Under the pieces are notes generated by a model. It did not search any database, was not told the DNA's origin, and was given only the letters and a program-made list of their open reading frames with translations. A stretch of 64,000 nt of DNA, taken from the NCBI GenBank assembly GCA_031835245.1, contig JAVKOQ010000060.1, positions 1 to 64,000 on the forward strand, written 5' to 3'. Positions 51,068 through 61,343 of this stretch are shown one piece after another. Numbering within the stretch: position 1 is the stretch's first letter; every line of letters begins with the position of its first letter. This DNA is from Balamuthia mandrillaris. Taxonomy: Eukaryota > Discosea > Longamoebia > Balamuthiidae. Position numbers and translations under genes: made by a program.

Positions 51068-52689
51068 ATGCAACGAAGAACGACCACACGCCGACAAAGA
51101 CGTAGCAGCGATGCTGCGCAGGTGCTCATACGATACGAAGAAGAAGCAGAAGAGGAGGAGGAGGAAGTGGTGGTGGAGGAGGAGGAGGAGGAAGAGGGCG
51201 TGAGTGATGGTTCGGACTTTGAATGGGGACACGAAAACCGAAAACGCGCCACAACGACTGCGCCCAGACGAAGAAAAAGTTGGCCACAACAAAAGAGGCC
51301 AAAACGGAGTAGCAGCAACTCCAGGAAAACCAAAGTCAAGAAAGGAGCAGCAGAGAAGGGAGAAGAAGAAGAAGAAGAAGGAACGGCTGTGGATGAGACC
51401 CTTCTTCGGTGGGATGGTTTGGAGGGTGCAGCTGCAGCGGAGGCCCATCGGGGCGTGCATGCGGTGCTTGTGGGGCTGTATGGCAGGCCGGAGCCCCGGC
51501 AGGACCCAGAAGGAGGGAGCAGGAGCAGCGCCAATTGTTGTGGGCGCAAAGAAACGGTGTTGGAAGCGCTCATCAGCATCGTTCTCTCCCAAAACACTTC
51601 GGATCGCAACAGCAGAGCGGCTTATCGTGGCCTAAAGACCCGTTTCCCATCTCCCGCTGGCAACGAAGAAGTGAAAGAGGAAGCAAAAGGGAAGACCAGC
51701 GATGCGACCGCTAATGCCAACCAAGCAAAGAAGAAACGACTCCTCCCTGTGAAGAAGGAAAAGAAAGAGGATGGCGAAAGCGAGAACTACACAGAAACTA
51801 AAATAAAGGAAGAAGAAGAGGAGGAAGATGACAAACGGAAGGTGAAAGTGAAACAAGAAGCAAGCACAACGATCGACATGGAGGCCGTTCGCCTGAGCAA
51901 GGTGGAGGACATAGAGGACGCCATTCGTCCTGGAGGTTTGGCCAAGACAAAGGCCAGACGCATCAAAGCGTTGCTGCAGCAGATCCATGAAGAACGTGGA
52001 GGAAGTACCAGCTTGGAGTTCCTGAGGGACATGCCAACGGAGGCGTTGAAGGAGTACTTGCGGAAGTTTGATGGAGTTGGGCCAAAGACCATTTCTTGTC
52101 TATTGTTGTTCACGCTATGTCGAGACGACATGCCGGTGGTAAGTTATCCTTTCTCCTGCCGTCTATTATTCATCTGTTTTCATCGTTCCTCTTACTCCAT
52201 TATTCTTTATTTTCGTTCTTCTTCATTCCTTCTCCCACTCCTTCTCCTTTATATTACTGTTTCTATCTTCTTCGTTGTTATCAACAGGATACTCATGTGG
52301 CAAGGGTTTCTCGGCGATTGGGGTGGGTCAAACACAATTCCTCTCGAGAGGGCACCTATGAGCATCTAAACCGACACATGCCCGATGAGCTAAAATACGA
52401 CCTTCACAACCTTCTAATTGCTCATGGACGAAAGCTGTGCAGGTCGTCTAATCCTATTTGTGAGCAATGCCCTTTAAGGCAACAACATTGCTTGTATTAC
52501 AAGCACGCTATCGAAGGAAAGAACGACAACAGCTCAAGAAAAAAGTCACAAATGATACGACTGGATGAGAACTACTTCAGGTCTGCTTTGGCACAGATTG
52601 AAGAAAAGCTTGAAGACGAAGAACTGAAACGCAATAAGACCACGACCGTGAAGAAAGAGAGGATAAAACGAGAGAAGAAAGACGCATGA
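51068..52689 (+). CDS. HhH-GPD DNA glycosylase with Fe-S cluster (EndoIII type)
   Basis: Base-excision repair enzyme. Two exons give about 490 residues. The first 110 residues are a disordered Arg/Glu/Lys-rich nuclear tail. The glycosylase core starts LEALISIVLSQNTSDRNSR, has an inserted Lys/Glu-rich loop, and carries the helix-hairpin-helix LRKFDGVGPKTISCLLLF, where the Lys corresponds to the lyase residue of EndoIII. Across the intron, VDTHVARVSRRLGW supplies the catalytic Asp. The cluster-binding cysteines read CRSSNPICEQCPLRQQHC, spacing C-x6-C-x2-C-x6-C against C-x6-C-x2-C-x5-C in EndoIII. A Lys-rich tail follows. The long inserted loop and the SQNTSD motif fit eukaryotic forms. The exact base specificity is unknown. 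Confidence 0.86.
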
Positions 52690-53060
52690 TAGATAAATTT
52701 TAAGTACGTTTATCTTATCCCCTCTGTTTTTTTAGAACAAACAAAAACTTTCATTCTACACAACTGACTCACTATCGCGTTCATTCGTTAGCCCTTGTCT
52801 TTATCCTTAGCTTCAACAGTTGAAGCAAAAAACTGCGATAGAGTCGCATGCTCCTTCTTGCACCTTCTCACACGATCTTCTTTTTGTGTGGTGGTTTGAT
52901 CCCAAAATATCAGGAACAATCGTAAACTTTTGCATTTGTTATGAATTATCAGAGGATATTATCAATTTCCCATTTTTTTGATTGTTTCTTGGAAATATTT
53001 AAAATATATGAAATAAAAAAAAGCAAAAAAAAAAAATAATCGAAGGCAACACCACACAAG
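52690..53060. other. Intergenic region between two DNA-repair genes
   Basis: About 370 bp, AT-rich, with no GTCGAC motif and no reading frame. It holds the 3' end of the glycosylase gene and a short AT-rich promoter of the XPA-NADAR gene. Confidence 0.45.
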
Positions 53061-53163
53061 ATGAATGCACGCGAGCGGCTCAAAAAGAAAATAGCTGGCA
53101 AAGGCGGCGCTTTGAAGCAGTTTAGTTTTTTTTCTCTCTCTCTCTCTCTTTTCTGTTTGTTCT

Positions 53164-53204
<41 letters not shown>

Positions 53205-54739
53205 ATTAAACGAAGCGTAACGTTTGATGATGATGATTACAGAGCGCGAGCGCAAGACGGCAAGCAGCTTTGTGTCAAGTGCAAAAAACCGACCGCGTGC
53301 TTCTTGCCGCTCATCTCCACTGCCGCCTGCAAGAACTGCCAGAAGGAACACAAGGAGCTGCAAACCATCAGCCGCAGCGCCGCCAAGAAGGAGCTCCTCG
53401 CCACGGATGCCGTTCTCGACGAGCTGCCCTCTTCCGACAAGCCCAACCCTTACAACCCGAAAGGTGCTCCCATGAAGACCTACATGAGGTCCGTCGCTCT
53501 ATCTATCACCTCGTTTCTTTTTTATGTTTTCTTTTTGTGTTGTTGCTGTTGACTCTGTGGACCCACAAAACAGACAAGAGGTGGAAAAGGCCATGATGAG
53601 AGTGTATGGTGGACGAAAGGCTTGGAAAGCAGCTGTCCTCAAAGCCCAGTCCAAGTCTGCTTCCTCTTCTGCGTCTTCCTCCTCTTCTGCTTCCACTCCT
53701 GCCATGAAAGGTCCGACTCCGATTCTCTACTTCTCGTGCTTCTCTCTCTTCTCCCTTGGTCTCACATTCTCACTTCTCTCTCTCTCCTTTATTTTGTCTC
53801 TCATTCTCTTTCTCTATGTTTGTTTCATCCTAAACCTCTGGTTTTTAAATACAGAGGCAAATCCTCAACCAAAAGAAGTTTCGTTTTGCTCTTCCAAAGA
53901 CCGACCCTATGGCTGTTTCTCCAACTCTTCCGCCCATCCCATTACGCTCCACGACAAAGAATGGCCTACCGTGGTTTGCTCCTCTCTGCCTTCTGCCTTC
54001 TGCCTTCTTCTTTCTTGCTCTTAAAATGAAAAACAAACAAACAAACAAAAAAAAAAGGAGCATTACCTACAAGCCCAAAAGTTTGCAGGTTTACCAATGG
54101 AAGAGCAGATACGCGGTGCCATCAGCGCCAAAGAAGCAAAGAGCTTGGGATCCACCAAGGAAATCCCCAAACGTCGTGATTGGGATAGGGTCAAGGATAA
54201 CGTGCTCTATGAGGCCGTGCTGGCAAAATGCAGGCAACACAAGGACGTGTCTCGTCTTCTGCTGTCCACTGGCAATGCACCTATACACTATTGTTCTCCG
54301 GATGGTCCTTTTCATTTTGCTTCTTGCCCTTTCTCGTTTCTTTCTTCTCTTTCTCATCCTTGCCTCATCGTCAACAGATGCTTATTGGGGAAATGCAGGC
54401 GATGGGACTGGAAGAAATCAGTTGGGCAAAACGTTGGAGATAGTCAGGGGCAAGTTGAGACGAGAGGCAGAGATGAAGGCCATGAAAAAGAAGCACTCTT
54501 CTACAGGAAAGAAGAAGCGGTATCGAAGTGATGATGATGAAGAGGAGGAGGAAGAAGAAGAAAACGGCGTTGAAGGTAGCGAAGACGACGAAGCAGAATA
54601 CAGGGAACGGCAGCCACGAAAGAAAAAGCTTAAGCAGCAGCAAGACAACGGCAAAGCGAAAGAAAGCAAGCAGAAAGAGAAGGAGCAGGCAGAAAAGAAG
54701 CCAACGCTGAAGGAGTTTGACATTAGCGATGTACTGTAG
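53061..54739 (+). CDS. Fusion of XPA DNA-binding domain and NADAR glycohydrolase
   Basis: Exon 1 encodes MNARERLKKKIAGKGGALKQ. The next exons form an XPA-type DNA-binding domain: zinc finger CVKCKKPTACFLPLISTAAC-KNC (C-x2-C-x15-C-x2-C), then SRSAAKKELLATDAVLDELP, PMKTYMRQEVEKAMMRVYGG and RKAWKAAVLKAQ, all aligning with human XPA. After a Ser/Ala linker comes a NADAR (YbiA-like) domain: VSFCSSKDRPYGCFSNSSAH, ITLHDKEWPTV joined across an intron to EHYLQAQKF, AISAKEAKSLG, LLLSTGNAPIHYCSPDAYWG and GTGRNQLGKTLEIVRGKL. The tail is Lys/Glu-rich with likely nuclear signals (KKKRYR and RKKKLK). Known NADAR enzymes hydrolyse N-glycosidic bonds, including removal of ADP-ribose from guanine in DNA. The fused XPA part suggests action on damaged DNA. 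About six exons are present. Confidence 0.85.
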
Positions 54740-55430
54740 CAAAAACAAAAAACAATCGCCTGCAGCCTCTCGCCTCTCTCTTTCCTCCAGTGAGAGTTAA
54801 CAGTAGGGCTGCCTTTCGACCGTCGCTTGGATGGCTTCCCAACTGGAGGAGACGGTGCGCCAACTGAGAGCGCAAGTGCACATGTTGGAAGAACCTGCGG
54901 AGTGCCCTCTCGTGGGCCCGTTCTAGCGCTAAGGAGCAAACAACAACAGAACAGTGTGAAAGGAAACTTGGTACGGTGGGATACGACGAAGAGTTTGTCT
55001 AGTTGGATGCTTCTTTCTTGCGCAGCGGCCGCTACGTTTTTCTTTCTGCAACCAAAGCTGCCACTGCTGTTTTCGATAAAAAAAAAAAAACAAAACATTA
55101 TTGATGGAAAAGGCGCATAAACACAAATAATTTTCGAAATTTAATTAACCTATTTCCCTACAAGGAAAGTCACAATCCAATGTATGATTTTCCATTGGGC
55201 AAGAGAAAAAAAGATTCCAAAAATAACGAAGCGGAGCGAAATTCCAAAAATAAAAAATAATAGGGAGGAAGCTGGGAAACTTGTTACACGAAATGTAGCA
55301 ACCAAACACCTCTCTCTCTCCCCTTGGTACACGACGAAAAACCTTTCGCTTCAGTGCCTTGCATATATATCTTTGTTTCCAGTTTGCAAGACTCTGTGCG
55401 CAGCTCACTCCCCCGGCACCAAAAACAAAC
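54740..55430. other. Intergenic region with a short open frame
   Basis: About 690 bp. It holds a 31-codon frame MASQLEETVRQLRAQVHMLE and ten more residues at 54831-54926, coiled-coil-like, which could be a small gene, an exon or chance. The rest is AT-rich and precedes the ankyrin gene. No GTCGAC motif was seen. Confidence 0.35.
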
Positions 55431-56893
55431 ATGGAGAAGAGGGAAGGAGAGAGACTGCCGGGCTACCTGAGCGACGACTTTGACTGGTGCTGCCTCCGCA
55501 TCGCCCAGCTCCAAAAGGAGACGGGCGGGGTGGCGCTGCCGCTGGTCCGCTGCCCAGAGAACGACCACTCCCATGTCACCAACTTTCGCGCCTTTTGCAA
55601 GTACGGGCTGTTGAGGAAAGTGAAAGAGATGGTCACCTGGTGGAACGAGCAAGGGAAAGATCAAACGCTGCTCTTCGGGGTTGGCAACCGTTTTGGAGAG
55701 ACCGCATTGATGCTGGCCGCCAAATACGCGCAGTTGGAAGTGGTCGACTACCTTTTGGCATTCAAAGGCAGTTGTGACCCAAACTTTAGCGCCATCACCC
55801 CACGGAGAACACGCGACCAGCTGCCCCTGACCAGCGCCTGCAAAAGCTACAGCCGTGCTTGCTTTGCCAGAAAGCAAACGCGTCACATAGAGACCGTTTT
55901 GAGCCTTTTGGAAGCAGGAGCGAGAAGCAGCGTCAACGACCCTTCGGACCTGACGCCGGCTCTTCGTGCCGCATCCTGGACGGGGTCACAGACCTTGCTG
56001 AGACTGTTGTTGTGTTATCAGGTCGCGGAGAACTCGCGGAAGAAACCTACGTTGGCGGAGGCGATGGACTGGATCGAGCAGTTAAAGGATTGTCAGGCGG
56101 TTGCTGTGCCGAAAAGTACCATGGGGAAAGAAATTTTTCGTTTGAAAGGACGAGCCCATCACGCAAGGCACCTCCTTTTAACACGAAGAAGGAGAGAAGG
56201 AAATGAAATGGAAGCAGAAGAAAACGAAGAGGAAGCTGAAGAGTTTGACGCAAACGAGGAACAAGACGAAGTGCAGAACGGCCGCTACAGAATATCACCG
56301 TTAGAGTTTGCATGCAGAGAAGGATATTGGAACGTTGTGACTGTCATGTTAGCGAAAGAGTCCATCCGAGCACGTATGCAACAGGACCAAGTCAAATGGA
56401 TCCAAAGACGTCGCCCGCATATGACCCCTTTACATTTCGCGTGTTTGTACGATATCCTCTCTCCCTCTCTCTTCTCGTTCTCTCTTGTTTTACCACTTTA
56501 TGCTTGCTTATGCTTGTTTCACCGTAGAGTTATTCTTGTTGTCGTTGTACTTCTTGTTGTTCTAGTTCTTCTTTATTCGGCGCCATGAACTGACGATTGT
56601 TGCGAAACAGAAATGACCACCTAGTAAACCAAGGCACACTTATAGAGCAGTTAGTCGAAGCAGGAGCCAGTCTTTGGATACCCAACAAAAAGGGACAGCT
56701 GCCGTTCGACCTTGCCAGCAAACCAACCACCAGGCGCATCTACCACGTGGCCATCACTTTGTGGGCTGGTTGGAGGCGGAGCTGGGAGGACCCAGAGACA
56801 CACCCCGATTGCCCTTTGGGCATGCTGCCAAGAGAGATGGTAGCCCTCATCCTCGGTGCAGCACTGCGAATGGAGCACCACCACAAGTTTTGA
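55431..56893 (+). CDS. Ankyrin-repeat protein
   Basis: Two exons, with the intron at about 56450-56609 joining HFACL to NDHLVNQGTLIEQLVEAGAS. The N terminus (MEKREGERLPGYLSDDFDWC) is not a known domain. Ankyrin repeats are GETALMLAAKYAQLEVVDYL, LPLTSACKSYSRACFARKQT, RHIETVLSLLEAGAR, LTPALRAASWTGSQTLLRLL, ISPLEFACREGYWNVVTVML and TPLHFACL. A Glu/Asp-rich loop interrupts them. The C-terminal helix CPLGMLPREMVALILGAALR resembles an F-box or SOCS-like end (LPREMVALIL), so a ubiquitin-ligase adaptor is possible, but this is only inference. No partner can be named. It is less repetitive than the WARENGCPW proteins. Confidence 0.75.
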
Positions 56894-57035
56894 GAGTCCT
56901 ACTATCCTTTGTACACACACACACACACACACCTCTAGCTATTTGCTTTAAAAGAAAAGAAAGTAAAGTTGTTTTTTTTTTTTCAGTTTTCTTGAAAACA
57001 CATAGGGAAACAAAAACTGGCTGCAACAACAGAAG

Positions 57036-58664
57036 ATGAAAGCAGCAGCAGCAGCACCAAGAGTGGGCATCATAGGCACCGGTTGGGGCCTCCAGGTAGG
57101 CCTTTATTCTATTCACCACCCCCAACTGTTGTGTTTTATTTTTTTAAAAAAAAAACCACCACTTTTACTGTGCTTTGGTGACCGACCAAACAACAACACA
57201 AACCACCATCACCATCACCACCAAGGTTCAAGTACCAGCCTTTCGAGCTGCTGGATGGCAAGTGACCGCCTTGTGCGGTCGTGGCAAGGAGAAAACGGCA
57301 GAGCTGGCCCAGAAGAACAACATCCCTTTCTACACTTGCGACCCTGAGGAACTCATTCGCCATGAAAACGTTGTTTAAAAAAAAAACCACACCCCCACCT
57401 GCTGCTTTGGTTGCTTTCTTTCCCTGACGCAAAGTGTTGATTTGTGCAGGTCGACTTGGTGAGTGTGGTGTACCCTCCCAACGCTCACGCGGAGCTGTCC
57501 ATGGCCGCTCTCAAAGCTGGCAAGCATGTGCTTTGCGACAAACCCACCGCACTAAACGCCAAAGAAGCTGAGCTCATGTTTGAGACCGCGAAGGTTTGTG
57601 TTTCTTCCGGCTCAACATAATGCCACCTGCCTTTCTTGCTTCTTGCTTCTTGCTTCGTTCTTCGTTCTTCGTTCTCCTTTCTCCTTCCTTCTTCTCCTTC
57701 AGCTTCTTCATTTTCGTCTCGTCTCCTTCGTTCTTCGTTCTTCGTTCTTCTTGTCATTGCTCTTGTCCTTGCTCTTCTCCGTCATCTTCTTTTTATACTT
57801 CGATTCTTTCTTTCTGATCACACCACATTACAGGCCCATCCAAGCCAACTCTCCCTCATCGACCACGAGCTCCGCTTCCTCCCCAGCCTCCGTCGCGCTC
57901 GACAGGTCATCCAAAGCAAGCAGCTAGGCGCCGTCAAACACGTCCACTGCGAGTTCTTCAGCTTCCTGAACGTCAACCCGGCGTGGCACTGGTGGTGGGA
58001 CCGAGAGTTGGGAGGAGGCTTGATGGGTGCCATTGCCTCTCATATCATCGACAATGTCTCTTGGGTGCTCGGTCATAGAGCCAAAGCCGTCAACGCTCAC
58101 CTTCGTACTCTTGTTAAGCACCGTGGTGACTCTTCCTCTGCCGAACAACTGGACCACGAAGTAACGGCAGATGACTCTGGAGCTCTCCATTTGAGGTTCG
58201 AGGATGACCTCCGTTGTGACATCTCGTTGGAAATGTATGCCACTGGAGCAGCTCCCAAGAGGAAGAAGGAATGTAGATTCATCTGCGAAGGAGGAGTGCT
58301 GTACTTTGACATCGACTCTGGCGTGTTGGAAGGCTACTTGAATGCTATGCCTGGCTTCAAGCCCAGCGCTTCTTTAGGAGAAGGACTTTCTCACAGCGAT
58401 CCTTTCCTGCGAGTGGAACTGAACGAAGAGGCGGATGAAGGGGAAGAAGCAAAGAAGAAGGTGGAGATACCAGAGGCTGTGTCACCGAATCCGTTCAGCT
58501 ATGGAACGTGGAGGATGGCGCTTGCACTGAGGAAAGCTCTCGAGGAGGCCTCCTCGCTGGAGGACGCAGCCACCTTTGCGGATGGGCTGTACGTGCAGAG
58601 GGTGTTGGATGCTGCTCGTCGCAGCAGCGACCAGGGAAGCGTTTGGGTGAACATCGACCACTAA
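57036..58664 (+). CDS. Gfo/Idh/MocA-family oxidoreductase
   Basis: An NAD(P)-dependent oxidoreductase of sugars or related compounds. Four exons. The Rossmann start is RVGIIGTGWGLQ (GxGxxG type) joined across an intron to VQVPAFRAAGWQVTALCGRG. Next exons give VDLVSVVYPPNAHAELSMAA and GKHVLCDKPTALNAKEAELM, where DKP stands for the family's EKP motif. The C-terminal domain includes ELGGGLMGAIASHIIDNVSW, in which the Gly-Gly-Gly and His are usual in this family, and later GTWRMALALRKALEEA. Length is normal, about 430 residues. Substrate cannot be named from motifs. Introns hold a CT-rich stretch (57600-57830) and two short A-runs. Confidence 0.86.
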
Positions 58665-58894
58665 ACCCAACCCTCTCGAAGAGCATGTTTCCTGCGCGAG
58701 AGGCCATACAGTAGGTAACACAGCAACGCAAAAGAATTTAGGAAAAGTTCACAAAAGAAAGAGGAGAATGAATGAGCACTGGAGAAAGAAAAAAGAACGA
58801 GGAGAGAGAAAACTCCTTTTTTTTTTTCATCTTCTGAGAGAATGACCAACACAGAAACCCCTCCGTTTTCTCTTGCTCTTTGTTTTTTGCCAGA

Positions 58895-60307
58895 ATGACG
58901 AACAACAAGCAGAGCGGTGGGGCTTCGCTTCTTCCGGACGAGCTGGCGCTTCTGGTGCTGGAGGCCCTGCCCGAAGAGTGCGTGGCATTGGCGGCCAGGA
59001 CCTGTCGGCAGTGGTATGCTTGCAGCCCGCAGTCACAGCGAGACCGCTTGTACTTGGCTGCGTTGCTGAGCGGCAGGCCTGCTACGGACTTTGAGGCGCT
59101 GTTGGACTGGGCCGTCGACAATGGTTGCTCTTTCGACGAGCAGTTTTGCGCAGGCCTTGCCGCTGCTGGCCACCTGGAGGCTCTGCAATGGGCGCGGTCA
59201 AAGGGGTGCCCTTGGAACGAAGAAACCTGCACCAAAGCCGCTCGGCATGGACACTTGGCGATCCTGCGGTGGGCCAGAGAGAACGGATGTCCTTGGGATG
59301 AACTTACTTGCAGCGCTGCCGCAGGCGGAGGCCACGTTGAAGTACTAAAGTGGGCTCACGAGCAAGGCTGCCCTTGGGATAAACACACCTGCAGCGCTGC
59401 TGCAGGAGGAGGACACTTGGAACTGCTTTGCTGGGCCAGAGAGAGAGGCTGCCCTTGGAACGAAGAGACCTGCCACAATGCTGCGATGCGTGGCCATCTC
59501 TCCGTGCTCAAGTTTGCCATGACCAACGGCTGCCCTGCAGACGCCATGCTGGTTAGCCGCAAAGCCGCCCAAGGAGGACAGTTGAACGTTTTGCGGTGGA
59601 TGCAACACAACGGTTTGCCCACAGCCCCTTTGCATGTGTGCAACTCAGCCGCTCTTGCTGGTCGTCTCTCTGTGCTGCAGTGGGCGTGGGAGAATGGGGT
59701 TTGCGCATGGTCGGTCGTCACCTCTTCCGACCGAACATGCCTCAACGCAGCCCGAGGAGGACACTTGGAAGTGTTAAAGTGGGCTGTGGAGAGAGGATGC
59801 CCCCTGGACGAGAGGACCAGCAAGGCCGCAGTTCAAGCCGGCTATTTGCAGGTGCTGCAATGGCTCGCCGACAACGGGTGTCCTCTGGCAGAGCCTCAAC
59901 TCTGCCAGCTTGCTGCCGCAGCGGGGCATTTGGAAGTGCTGCGATGGGCTCGCGAGAAGAAAGGATGCCCTTGGGATGAGCTCGTTTGCAGTGCGGCTGC
60001 AGAAGGGGGACACCTGGAAGTGCTGCAGTGGGCCAGAGAGAACGGATGCCCTTGGAACGCTCTCACCTGCAAGAAGGCAGCCCATCGTGGCCATTCGGAG
60101 GTGCTGCGGTGGGCGAGAGAGAATGGGTGCCCATGGGACGAGGACGCCCTCAGCCACGCCAAGCTCGAAGCGATTCTCGCGTGCGGGCCAAAGGAGAACG
60201 CCCTCTGCCATCCATCCACCGCCACCGCCTCCGCTGCCGCGAAAGAGAAGGACGGGACGCGAGGGGACATAAAAACGACCCACCGCGCCACCTGCCTTCT
60301 CAGCTGA
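58895..60307 (+). CDS. Second intronless F-box protein with WARENGCPW-type repeats
   Basis: A single exon of 470 residues. An F-box-like start SLLPDELALLVLEALPEECV, with LAARTCRQWYACSPQSQRDR, is followed by about 13 repeats such as GHLEALQWARSKGCPWNEET, GHLAILRWARENGCPWDELT and GHLELLCWARERGCPWNEET. It belongs with the 18571-20964 gene and shares its F-box wording (ARTCRxWYACSP), so the two are paralogues. Several repeats have diverged (NVLRWMQHNGLP, SVLQWAWENGVCAW), suggesting an older or less homogenised array than the first gene. The tail is Ala/Lys-rich. Probably an SCF adaptor. I chose the ATG at 58895. Confidence 0.86.
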   Translation: MTNNKQSGGASLLPDELALLVLEALPEECVALAARTCRQWYACSPQSQRDRLYLAALLSGRPATDFEALLDWAVDNGCSFDEQFCAGLAAAGHLEALQWARSKGCPWNEETCTKAARHGHLAILRWARENGCPWDELTCSAAAGGGHVEVLKWAHEQGCPWDKHTCSAAAGGGHLELLCWARERGCPWNEETCHNAAMRGHLSVLKFAMTNGCPADAMLVSRKAAQGGQLNVLRWMQHNGLPTAPLHVCNSAALAGRLSVLQWAWENGVCAWSVVTSSDRTCLNAARGGHLEVLKWAVERGCPLDERTSKAAVQAGYLQVLQWLADNGCPLAEPQLCQLAAAAGHLEVLRWAREKKGCPWDELVCSAAAEGGHLEVLQWARENGCPWNALTCKKAAHRGHSEVLRWARENGCPWDEDALSHAKLEAILACGPKENALCHPSTATASAAAKEKDGTRGDIKTTHRATCLLS

Positions 60308-60544
60308 GAAGGGCAACGACTCTTGGTTGTGTGTAACGCTCCGCATGAAGAAACAAAAATGAAAATAACAAGAAAACCAGAAGCAACTCGACGTAGAACT
60401 GCTGTTCTCAACCATAGCAGTCCCCATTTTTTTTTTTTTTTAAAAAAAAAAAAAACAGCTGACCAACAAGCAAGCACAAGCAAAACGAAAACAACAACGT
60501 CTGGCTGACACGAACGAAACAAAACAAACAAAAAAAAAACATAA

Positions 60545-61183
60545 ATGAAGAACGAAGAGGCGGTGGAGCAAAAGTCATCCAAAGAGTTGAAGGAGGAGGC
60601 CGTCGAATCGGGGGAGAGGCTCAAGGCCCTCATCCAAGAGGAGCAAGGCGGGGCGGGCAAGGGCTGCACCCTGTGGATGGTCGGCTTCGACGGCAGCCCG
60701 CAGAGCTTCGAGGCGCTCAGCCACTGCCTCCACCTGGCCGACCCCGAGCGGCGGGACCGCATCAGCCTCGTCTCCGTGCTGGAGCGGCACAGCAAGACCA
60801 GCCGGGAGAACCTCAAGCCCCAGGTGGACAAGGCCAAGGAGATGGTGCGGGAGTGGGCCAGCAGGCGGCAGCCCAACGACCCCTCCGAGGCGGAGAACAG
60901 CGTGGAGTACCTCTACGACGAGTACGGGGAGAGGCCCGAGGTGGGGCTGTGCAGGATGGCGCAGAGCCTCCGGGCGCACTACCTGGTGATCGGCAAGGGG
61001 GACAAAGCGGGCAAGGTCGCCCAGCTGCTGGTCGGCTCCATCAGCGAGTACGTGGTCAAGCACTCGCCGTGCCCCGTGCTGGTGGTGCGCGGCCAGAACA
61101 AGAACCTCAACGAGGAAGCTGCCGAGGCTGCCGCCACCGCCACCGCCGCCACCACCACCACCGCCGAGACCAAAACAGATTAG
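60545..61183 (+). CDS. Universal stress protein
   Basis: A small cytosolic ATP-binding protein induced by stress in bacteria and plants. Single exon of 212 residues. After a charged N-terminal helix, the USP fold begins TLWMVGFDGSPQSFEALSHC and ends YLVIGKGDKAGKVAQLLVGS-ISEYVVKHSPCPVLVVRG, the signature C-terminal block. The usual ATP loop G-x2-G-x9-G-S is nearly kept (GKGDKAG then VGS). A poly-Ala/Thr tail follows. The reading frame is strongly GC-rich, unlike its AT-rich flanks. It could bind ATP; the function in amoebae is not known to me. It converges on the PP2A gene. Confidence 0.88.
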   Translation: MKNEEAVEQKSSKELKEEAVESGERLKALIQEEQGGAGKGCTLWMVGFDGSPQSFEALSHCLHLADPERRDRISLVSVLERHSKTSRENLKPQVDKAKEMVREWASRRQPNDPSEAENSVEYLYDEYGERPEVGLCRMAQSLRAHYLVIGKGDKAGKVAQLLVGSISEYVVKHSPCPVLVVRGQNKNLNEEAAEAAATATAATTTTAETKTD

Positions 61184-61343
61184 ATCTGTTTTTTTTTAAA
61201 AGTTTTTTTTTGTTTATATGTTTCATTCATACAAGTTCCATCCGGAGCTTCATAACTTCATCCTTTTTCTTTCTTCCTTGCTTTCGTTCTTTCTTCCTTT
61301 CCTTCCGTCCTTTCTTTCATCTTCTTTTGTTGTTGTTGTTCTG

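Noticed and set aside
54831-54926. 31-codon frame MASQLEETVRQLRAQ and following residues as a small gene
   Set aside because: Coiled-coil-like but too short and unsupported by any neighbour, splice partner or known family; kept only as a note in the intergenic entry.
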